Below, piece by piece: positions 8,311 to 13,695 of a DNA stretch of 36,115 bases; position 1 is the first letter of the stretch; each line of letters opens with the position of its first letter. The stretch comes from an uncultured Collinsella sp. (GTDB taxonomy: Bacteria; Actinomycetota; Coriobacteriia; Coriobacteriales; Coriobacteriaceae): contig URTL01000005.1 in the NCBI GenBank assembly GCA_900550785.1, positions 1-36,115 on the forward strand. Reading direction: 5' to 3'. A program made the position numbers and the translations under genes. The notes under the pieces were generated by a model, which saw only the letters and a list, made by a program, of their open reading frames with translations, made no database searches and was not told where the DNA came from.

Positions 8311-9549
8311 CTATGCGGCGGGCAGCTCGATGGTGAATATCGTGTGTTCGGGCGTCGATTCACATGCAACGGTACCGCCGTGTGCCGCGATGATCTCCTT
8401 GGCAATAGCAAGGCCCAGACCGGCACCACCGCGATTGGTCGCACGCGCCGCATCCAGGCGATAGAACTTCTCAAAGATCACCTTGAGCTTAGCCGCAGGG
8501 ATAGGATCGCCCTGATTGATAAAGCGCACGCGCACGCCGCCATCGTCTTGGCGCCCGGCCTCGATCGTGATAGTCGAGCCCTCATAGCTATAGGCGACGG
8601 CGTTTTTCATGATGTTGTTGAACACGCGAGCCATCTTGTCGCCATCCACGAGCACCGTCAGGTCCTCGCGAATATCAACTTGGGCTTCCTTATGCTGCTC
8701 GTTGAGGATGGGATAGAACTCGTCAGCCACCTGAGCCAGCAGCAACCCCAGATCAACATAGCCGCGCGTGAGCACGATATCGTGGAAGTCAAAGCGCGTG
8801 ATATCGAAGAACTCTTCGATGAGTGCATCGAGCCGGTGCGCCTTGTCGAGAGCCACGCCCGTAAAGTGCGCACGTTGCTCAACCGGCAGCTCAGGAGCCT
8901 CTTGCAGCAGCGAAAGATAGCCCACCACACTGGCAAGCGGGGTGCGTAGGTCATGTGCCAAGTACGTGACCAGATCGTCCTTGCGATGCGACTCGTCACG
9001 CAGAGCTTGCTGCACCTTGCGCTCACGGTCACGCACGCGGTTAAGGGCGCCCTCGACCTCCAAGAAGTCGCCGTCGATGTTGTCCCAGGTGTCGGGGTGA
9101 TCGATCAGGCGATCTTGAATACGAGCGGCCAGCACACAATCGGCATGCTGCTCGCCCTGTTCGTAGCCCTGGTAGTACAGGGCGCGGCCACACAAGAACA
9201 GCACGCACGCGGCAAGCGCCAGCACAAAGCCAAGCATGTTGAATACAAAGCCGGCATCGAACAGCACCGGCCCTTCAATGCCGCCGAGCGCCATGGCGCC
9301 AATCGCCAACGTCATGGCCCACGCGGCGCCGCCAATCACCATGCAGCGGCGCGCGATCTCAAATCGATCGATCAGCAAAAAGCCGGCAAGCAGCACCGTC
9401 AAGATTCCGGCGATGTTGTCGATGCCAATCAGCAGCAGGCTCAGCAAAAAGAGCAGCACCGTTGCAAGCGCGCGGTTGTCGACGACCGACCTCACGTATT
9501 CAAAGAGCCGATCGGGCACCTCGAACGCTTGCCTATCGTCTTTTGTCAT
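8311..9549 (-). CDS. VanS-type sensor histidine kinase
   Basis: A 412-aa kinase with four predicted membrane segments (about 28-43, 46-61, 70-89, 102-121), little extracellular sequence, and a VanS-like phospho-acceptor site LAHDLRTPLASVVGYLSLL (His199). The catalytic domain has FNNIMKNAVAYSY (N box), IFEKFYRLDAARAT (F box) and GGAGLGLAIAKEII (G2). G1 is degenerate (NQGDPIPAA), as in VanS-like kinases. GAGG lies 8 bases before the ATG at 9549; the frame itself stays open further upstream inside the regulator gene, which I reject. It is co-transcribed with the VanR-type regulator. With so few extracellular residues, it probably senses within or near the membrane. Confidence 0.87.
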   Translation of the reverse strand: MTKDDRQAFEVPDRLFEYVRSVVDNRALATVLLFLLSLLLIGIDNIAGILTVLLAGFLLIDRFEIARRCMVIGGAAWAMTLAIGAMALGGIEGPVLFDAGFVFNMLGFVLALAACVLFLCGRALYYQGYEQGEQHADCVLAARIQDRLIDHPDTWDNIDGDFLEVEGALNRVRDRERKVQQALRDESHRKDDLVTYLAHDLRTPLASVVGYLSLLQEAPELPVEQRAHFTGVALDKAHRLDALIEEFFDITRFDFHDIVLTRGYVDLGLLLAQVADEFYPILNEQHKEAQVDIREDLTVLVDGDKMARVFNNIMKNAVAYSYEGSTITIEAGRQDDGGVRVRFINQGDPIPAAKLKVIFEKFYRLDAARATNRGGAGLGLAIAKEIIAAHGGTVACESTPEHTIFTIELPAA

Positions 9550-9575
9550 ATCAAGATCCTCACAAGCGAAAAGCG

Positions 9576-10271
9576 TTATTCGATGATGTAGCCGACGCCC
9601 CAGACGTTTTTGATAAAGCGTGGCTTTTGTGCGTCGTCGCCGATTTTTTCGCGCAAGTGGCGAATGTGCACCATCACCGTATTGTTGGAGCCGGGCATAA
9701 AATCCTCGCTCCACACCGCGCGGAACAGGTCCTCCACGGCCACCACGCTGCCGCGATGCTCGACCAGATACAGCAAGATTGAATACTCGGTGGGCGTGAG
9801 GCGAACCGGTGAACCGTCCACTGTCACGGAACGAGCATCGCGGTTGATCTCCAAGCCGTCGAGCTGAATGGTCGGCGACTCGGCCGCCTGTGCACGGCTA
9901 CCGTAGCTGGTGTAGCGGCGAAGCTGAGCGTGTACGCGCGCGATGAGCTCCAGCGGACGGAACGGCTTAACCACGTAATCGTCCGCGCCAAGCGAAAGGC
10001 CCCCGATCTTGTCTTGCTGGGCATCGCGCGCCGTCAGCATGATCACGGGATAGGTATGGCTGGAACGGATCGTACGCAGCAGCTCAAACCCATCGATATC
10101 GGGCAGCATGACATCAAGCAGCGCCAGATCGAACTCCTGCTCCAAGATTGCCTTGGCAGCATCGGCCCCGCTATAGGCAATCTGGACATCAAAGCCCTCT
10201 TTTGTAAGGTAGATGCCAACCAAGTCGGCGATGGCCTTCTCGTCATCAACTACCAAAATGCGCTCGTCCAT
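9576..10271 (-). CDS. VanR-type OmpR-family response regulator
   Basis: A 231-aa regulator resembling VanR along its length: ILVVDDEKAIADLV at the start, phospho-acceptor Asp53 (LLDVMLPDIDG), the HTYPVIMLTARD strand, the KPFRPLELIARVHAQLRRY linker, and a winged helix with LTPTEYSILLYLVEHRG and NTVMVHIRHLREKIGD. GAGGAG lies 5 bases before the ATG. Its partner kinase begins 26 bases downstream. The gene is divergent from a D,D-carboxypeptidase gene, so the shared 197-bp spacer is the obvious place for it to act. No vanH, vanA/B or vanX homologue is present, so this is not itself a vancomycin-resistance cluster. Confidence 0.9.
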   Translation of the reverse strand: MDERILVVDDEKAIADLVGIYLTKEGFDVQIAYSGADAAKAILEQEFDLALLDVMLPDIDGFELLRTIRSSHTYPVIMLTARDAQQDKIGGLSLGADDYVVKPFRPLELIARVHAQLRRYTSYGSRAQAAESPTIQLDGLEINRDARSVTVDGSPVRLTPTEYSILLYLVEHRGSVVAVEDLFRAVWSEDFMPGSNNTVMVHIRHLREKIGDDAQKPRFIKNVWGVGYIIE

Positions 10272-10336
10272 GCGTGCTCCTCTCGCGCTCCATTATGCCT
10301 GAGGCGACGCACGCCACACACAACAAGCGTGGGTGA

Positions 10337-10351
10337 TTAAGTCGGCCTTAA
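10337..10351. promoter_or_regulatory. Dyad in the vanR/dacA divergent spacer
   Basis: TTAAG (10337-10341) and CTTAA (10347-10351) form a 15-bp dyad between the divergent regulator and carboxypeptidase genes. Position alone makes it a candidate regulator site; the match to any known site is untested. Confidence 0.2.
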
Positions 10352-10423
10352 GCACCCTTGTGCCCGTTCGGGTGCGGATGTGGGCCAAGCGCGCACGCGA
10401 TGATCGCCGACGCCGGCAAACGA

Positions 10424-10429
10424 TATACT
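10424..10429 (+). promoter_or_regulatory. Putative -10 element of the D,D-carboxypeptidase gene
   Basis: TATACT lies 39 bases before the preferred GTG start at 10469. The matching -35 position (10401-10406, TGATCG) is poor, which would suit a promoter that needs an activator such as the neighbouring VanR-type regulator. The element argues against translation starting at the ATG at 10400. Confidence 0.35.
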
Positions 10430-10468
10430 CTAGTTCCAGAAGAGACCATCCCGTCGAAAGCGAAATCC

Positions 10469-11809
10469 GTGAAGTCCCTCACCTCTTTTGCAAAGCGCTC
10501 AGCCCAGCTTGCCGCCGGCTTTGTCTGCGCTATCGCCCTTGCCGCTGGCGCGCCCACCGTCGCCGGCGCCCAAGTGCTCACGACCGACAATGTTTGCGGC
10601 AAAACCGCCGATGCGCGCGGCATCACGGCCGAAAACCTGCCCGATATCGATGCGACCAATGCCCTCGTCATGGGCAAAGACGGCACCGTCTACTATGCCC
10701 GCGACGCCGATGAGCAGGTCAAGATCGCCTCGATCACCAAGGTCATGACCGCAATCCTAACCGTCGAGAATTGCAAGATGGACGAGAAGGTCACGGTGAG
10801 CAACGCCGCAGCCACCGTGGGCAACTCGACCGCCGGCTTGCTCGAAGGCGACAAGCTTACCGTGGAGCAGGCGCTGCGCGGCCTGATGATTCCCTCGGGC
10901 AACGATGCCGCCATCGTGCTCGCCGAATATGTGGGCAAGAAGATCGACCCTAAGACCAAAGACGCCGAGGCCACATTTGTGAAGGCCATGAACGAGCGCG
11001 CTAAGAAGCTCGGCTGCACCGGTACGCTTTTTGAAAACCCGCATGGTCTGGACTTTGATGAGTGGGCTGGCGATATGCACTCAACCGCACACGACGTAGC
11101 GCTGATGATGCAGGAGGCCATGAAAAACGACACGATCCGCGAGGTCGTAGCGAGCGAGGATTCCTGGATCGAGGTCACGGGCGCCGACGGCACCGACCAT
11201 TCGCATTCCATGGACACGCATAACTATTTGCTGGGCCAAGATGGCAACATCGGTGGCAAGACCGGCACCACCGACGATGCAGGCTATTGCTTTACGAGTG
11301 CCTACAACCGCGATGGCGACGAGATCTACACCGTCGTTTTGAACTCCACTACCACCGACCAGCGCTTTACCGATACCGCAACCCTTGCCAATTGGTACTA
11401 CGGTCACAAGGCGGCGGTCGCAATCGCCAACACGCAGGAAAAGACTGCCAACGGCAATCCGCTCATCGCGCGCATTGGCCAGACCGATTGGACGGACAAG
11501 ACGATCGATGCCACGCTCGCCGATCCCGCAGCTCAGGCGACCGTCTTTGCGCTTGCCGGAGAGGTGACCGAGAAGGTTACCTATGATGACCTTTCGGGCA
11601 CGGTACATGTAGGCGACAAGGTGGGTAGCGTGATGCTCAAGCAAGACGGCACCAAGATCGCCGTCATGGACCTGGTTGCCGACGAGGAAGGCGCAGGACC
11701 GAATCCCATTGAATGGCTGCTCGTGAAGCTCGATCGCTTGGGCCGCCGCATCGACAACCGCCCGCTCACAGCCGAGAGCGAGACCGTAGCCAAGGCACCC
11801 GAGGTGTAA
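10469..11809 (+). CDS. dacA: Secreted D-alanyl-D-alanine carboxypeptidase (PBP5/DacA type, S11)
   Basis: A serine D,D-carboxypeptidase that trims the terminal D-Ala from peptidoglycan pentapeptides outside the membrane. Starting at GTG 10469 gives 446 aa with a clean signal peptide: basic residues, a hydrophobic core and TVAGA-Q as the likely cleavage site (about residues 30-34). Active-site motifs are SITK (88-91, catalytic Ser88), SGN (143-145) and KTGTT (264-268). The C-terminal end has the PBP5-type beta domain and an amphipathic helix PIEWLLVKLDRLGRRI that could sit on the membrane face. The open frame extends to a TTG at 10358, but this would spoil the signal peptide and cross the -10 element. 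The gene is divergent from the VanR/VanS-type pair and ends in a strong terminator. Confidence 0.92.
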   Translation: MKSLTSFAKRSAQLAAGFVCAIALAAGAPTVAGAQVLTTDNVCGKTADARGITAENLPDIDATNALVMGKDGTVYYARDADEQVKIASITKVMTAILTVENCKMDEKVTVSNAAATVGNSTAGLLEGDKLTVEQALRGLMIPSGNDAAIVLAEYVGKKIDPKTKDAEATFVKAMNERAKKLGCTGTLFENPHGLDFDEWAGDMHSTAHDVALMMQEAMKNDTIREVVASEDSWIEVTGADGTDHSHSMDTHNYLLGQDGNIGGKTGTTDDAGYCFTSAYNRDGDEIYTVVLNSTTTDQRFTDTATLANWYYGHKAAVAIANTQEKTANGNPLIARIGQTDWTDKTIDATLADPAAQATVFALAGEVTEKVTYDDLSGTVHVGDKVGSVMLKQDGTKIAVMDLVADEEGAGPNPIEWLLVKLDRLGRRIDNRPLTAESETVAKAPEV

Positions 11810-11833
11810 GGTCGAAGAACAATACACTCGCTG

Positions 11834-11866
11834 AAAGGAGGCGTCCAACGGGGCGCCTCCTTTTTT
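11834..11866 (+). terminator. Terminator of the D,D-carboxypeptidase gene
   Basis: The 10-bp arms AAAGGAGGCG (11834-11843) and CGCCTCCTTT (11854-11863) are perfect and end in a run of six T, 24 bases after the stop codon. Confidence 0.9.
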
Positions 11867-11868
11867 GA

Positions 11869-11884
11869 GGGTTCGAATCCCCAG
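11869..11884. repeat. Solo flipped copy of the tRNA-Ser T-arm
   Basis: GGGTTCGAATCCCCAG on the plus strand equals 16 nt of the T-arm of tRNA-Ser, which is encoded on the minus strand. It is therefore in inverted orientation. It lies just beyond terminator copy 1 of the tRNA-Ser array and repeats the sequence at 12060-12075. Confidence 0.75.
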
Positions 11885-11901
11885 TTAACATTCTCCTAAT
11901 C

Positions 11902-11959
11902 AAAAAAGGGCCCTGAATGGGACCCTTCTTTCAATTCATACTGGCGGAGAGCTGGGGAT
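11902..11959 (-). repeat. Direct repeat copy 1: terminator plus tRNA-Ser 3' end
   Basis: This 58-bp block matches 12093-12150 at about 51 of 58 positions. On the minus strand it reads as the last 8 bases of the T-arm, the acceptor 3' strand, CCA and the hairpin terminator of tRNA-Ser, but with no tRNA body attached. It ends exactly where the closing stem of the structured element begins. Confidence 0.85.
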
Positions 11960-12075
11960 GTCCGGGCATGCTACGCATGCCCTCCGGCTTCAAAGCCTGG
12001 CGGCTTTTCGCCCACGGGCTACAAACGCTTTCGCGTTTGCTTAACGCCCGTGCCCTCTCGGGTTCGAATCCCCAG
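11952..12075 (-). ncRNA. tRNA-linked structured element A (candidate ncRNA or mobile repeat)
   Basis: This 124-nt segment can fold as one unit. The closing stem is CTGGGGAT (11952-11959) with ATCCCCAG (12068-12075), identical to the tRNA-Ser T-arm strand. Inside, going along the plus strand, are an 8-bp hairpin GGGCATGC/GCATGCCC (11964-11982), a small GGCT/AGCC hairpin (11986-11997), GGCG/CGCC (11999-12012), and a two-part hairpin: outer CACGGGC/GCCCGTG (12013-12052), inner CAAACGC/GCGTTTG (12022-12039). Read on the minus strand, the inner loop is GAAA, a GNRA tetraloop. The same order of helices recurs after tRNA-Phe with different sequence. Transcription is not shown; it could only be read through the tRNA terminator, or the element may act as DNA. 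Confidence 0.6.
12060..12075. repeat. Flipped copy of the tRNA-Ser T-arm in element A
   Basis: GGGTTCGAATCCCCAG on the plus strand is the exact inverse-oriented copy of 16 nt of the tRNA-Ser T-arm. It makes one side of the closing stem of element A. A minus-strand read-through RNA would carry a 16-nt perfect complement to its own tRNA here. Confidence 0.8.
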
Positions 12076-12092
12076 CGCCCTTTCTCGATAAT

Positions 12093-12120
12093 AAAAAAGG
12101 GCCCCCGATGGGACCCTTCT
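12093..12120 (-). terminator. Terminator of tRNA-Ser (direct repeat copy 2)
   Basis: On the minus strand AAGGGTCCC-ATCGG-GGGCCCTT forms a near-perfect hairpin followed by TTTTTTATT. It begins about 13 bases past the tRNA CCA end. The whole block 12093-12150 is repeated at 11902-11959. Confidence 0.8.
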
Positions 12121-12132
12121 TTAAAGTTAAAC

Positions 12133-12223
12133 TGGCGGAGAGCTGGGGATTCGAACCCCAGATGCCCTTTTGGGGCATACTCGCTTAGCAGGCGAGCACC
12201 TTCGGCCTCTCGGTCAGCTCTCC
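12133..12223 (-). tRNA. tRNA-Ser (anticodon GCU)
   Basis: Read on the minus strand from 12223. The acceptor strand GGAGAGC pairs with GCTCTCC, the anticodon arm is CTCGC-CTGCTAA-GCGAG (anticodon GCT), and there is a long variable arm ATGCCC-CAAA-AGGGCAT as expected for a class II tRNA. The T-arm is TGGGG-TTCGAAT-CCCCA, the discriminator is G and CCA is encoded (12133-12135). It would read AGC/AGU codons. A promoter lies at 12238-12266 and a terminator at 12093-12120. Confidence 0.97.
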
Positions 12224-12237
12224 GTAACAGCCGTTCT

Positions 12238-12266
12238 ATAGTAACCAAACAGTCGAGGATGGGCAA
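12238..12266 (-). promoter_or_regulatory. Promoter of tRNA-Ser
   Basis: TTGCCC (-35, 12261-12266) and TACTAT (-10, 12238-12243) are separated by 17 bases on the minus strand. The -10 ends 14 bases before the mature tRNA 5' end. Confidence 0.65.
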
Positions 12267-12291
12267 GAGGGAATTTGGAGCGATTCCATTT

Positions 12292-13374
12292 TTACCTTTC
12301 CCGCACCGCCTCCAACAAATAGTCGCGCATATACGGAATTGCAAACGAAACACAGCCATAGCCCGCAGGCTCAATCAACCCCGCATCGATGAGACGTTTA
12401 CGATACGAGCCGACCTTGTTCGCCGGCAACCCCATCTTCTTGGCGATATCACCGTTGGCAATCTCATCGCCCTCGCATTGAGCCATTGCCGCGAGATACT
12501 GAAACTGTCGCTCTGAAACCCTGCGCAGCGCCGGGGCAATCACCATAGCATTAAAGCTATCAAGAGCCGCTTGGATACCTTTACGCGCGGACCCTTCGTT
12601 CACGCTCTCCGCCCCGCTGCGCGCAGCAACCTGCCAAGCGTAATATCCGACCAACTGGACCATAAAGGGATAGCCTGCTGAAGCCTTTGTTAATAGCTCA
12701 GCGGCGTCTTCATCGAGCTCCTTGCCCGCTCGTCTCATTGTATCCTCAAGCGATCCACCGACTTCAAAATCGGAGAGACGAGTGAGTTCGATGTGTTTTG
12801 CCCGCTGAAGGAAGGTAAGGGTATCATCAACCACCACGCCATCCACCGATGTTGGCAAGCCGGCGAATGCAAAAGCGACATTCGCCCCTTGGCGAATCAA
12901 AAGCTGCATCTCATTGCCCAGCTCGCGCATTTCCTCAGTTGAGGCATCCTGAATCTCGTCGAGCGTAATGAGCAGACCTCCGCGCTTCGCGGCATCGTAC
13001 ATTGCCTCGCCCAGATGAGATGCCGACTTCGATACCTCAACGGAGCCAAGGCTGACTCCTAGAATTGATGGGGAAATCGACATTGACTCAAGACGAACAT
13101 TTCGTTGTAGAGCCTCGAGGATTCTACTGCAAAAACCGGCATTCGAGGCGACGTCAACAACCTCGAATCCTTTTTTTCGCGCAAGATCACCCAATGCATT
13201 GAGAAGCACCGTTTTACCTGTGCCTCGGACGCCCGAGATGCGCATGAGTCGATCGGGAGCACCAGGACCATTCTCAAGGGCCTCGGCAAAACCATCCAAA
13301 ACAGCGTCACGTCCGATAAGCTCAGGCGGATTCATGCCCGCCGTTGGCTTAAAGGGATTAATGGCTTTCGACAT
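12292..13374 (-). CDS. AAA/STAND-like P-loop ATPase with C-terminal winged-helix domain
   Basis: A 360-aa ATP-binding protein. Walker A is GVRGTGKT (48-55), Walker B is GLLITLDEIQD (about 133-143), and a sensor-like Asn/Arg region follows. The C-terminal 80 residues look like a winged helix (VSERQFQYLAAMAQCEG, then IANGDIAKKMGLPANKVGSYRKRLIDAGLI). This is the build of the archaeal-type ATPase/AAA_16 group, of which many bacterial members are orphan and of unknown role. GGAGGG lies 5 bases before the ATG at 13374; an upstream in-frame ATG at 13410 lacks this. A DNA-binding C-terminus next to an iterated array in its own leader suggests autoregulation, which is inference. It is a single gene between tRNA-Ser and an unrelated gene. 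Confidence 0.75.
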   Translation of the reverse strand: MSKAINPFKPTAGMNPPELIGRDAVLDGFAEALENGPGAPDRLMRISGVRGTGKTVLLNALGDLARKKGFEVVDVASNAGFCSRILEALQRNVRLESMSISPSILGVSLGSVEVSKSASHLGEAMYDAAKRGGLLITLDEIQDASTEEMRELGNEMQLLIRQGANVAFAFAGLPTSVDGVVVDDTLTFLQRAKHIELTRLSDFEVGGSLEDTMRRAGKELDEDAAELLTKASAGYPFMVQLVGYYAWQVAARSGAESVNEGSARKGIQAALDSFNAMVIAPALRRVSERQFQYLAAMAQCEGDEIANGDIAKKMGLPANKVGSYRKRLIDAGLIEPAGYGCVSFAIPYMRDYLLEAVRER

Positions 13375-13393
13375 TCGACCCTCCTCTGCTAGT

Positions 13394-13447
13394 TTTAACA
13401 ACTTTAACAAAGTTTAGCAACTTTAGCAGAGTTTAACAGGTTTAGCA
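13394..13447. repeat. Six TTTARCA heptamers at alternating 9/10-bp steps
   Basis: The copies start at 13394, 13403, 13413, 13422, 13432 and 13441; they read TTTAACA or TTTAGCA with no other variation. The spacing is 9, 10, 9, 10, 9, so the true period is 19 bp holding two heptamers. Neighbouring copies also make a dyad AACTTT-AAC-AAAGTT (13400-13414). The array ends 10 bases before the Shine-Dalgarno of the ATPase gene, so it is in the leader or overlaps the promoter. Confidence 0.85.
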
Positions 13448-13695
13448 GACCTAGCCGCTTTTGACCTTACCGGTCCTGCTGGAGCCACCCACTTGAGCAA
13501 ATACAAATGGCTCCATTCAATTTGTCGGCAACCTGCTCGATACAGTAATTCGTACTTTAATTCGCTACGACTTAATTCGTTATACCTTATCTATACGCAA
13601 ATGTTCCCGGTACGCCGGCAGCAGTAGCCCCTTCGTTTTGTCGGCATGGTGAGCAAATGGGATGACAAGCGCGGTCCAGCCCTTCTATGCCGCCC
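13448..13695. other. Intergenic region with short repeats, no gene seen
   Basis: No convincing coding frame. It holds a 7-bp inverted repeat GGAGCCA/TGGCTCC (13481-13487, 13508-13514), three AATTCG copies in an AT-rich patch (13547, 13559, 13574), and two direct copies of TTTGTCGGCA (13521-13530 and 13637-13646), each near a GAGCAAAT. This could be the promoter region of the ATPase gene combined with a degraded dispersed repeat. Confidence 0.35.

Noticed and set aside
10358..10468. N-terminal extension of the D,D-carboxypeptidase to a TTG or ATG upstream
   Set aside because: It would bury the signal peptide 37 residues in and place the start before the likely -10 element.
8311..11809. Vancomycin-resistance cluster
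   Set aside because: Only the regulator pair and a PBP5-type carboxypeptidase are present; there is no VanH, VanX or D-Ala-D-Lac/Ser ligase.
11869..12223. Prophage or integrative island with att sites at tRNA-Ser
   Set aside because: The direct repeats are about 190 bp apart with no integrase or cargo between them, so this is not a genomic island in the usual sense.
11917..12516. A 199-aa plus-strand protein across the tRNA-Ser region
   Set aside because: It is antisense to tRNA-Ser and the 3' part of the ATPase gene and would include the repeats and terminators. The same applies to plus-strand frames across tRNA-Phe.
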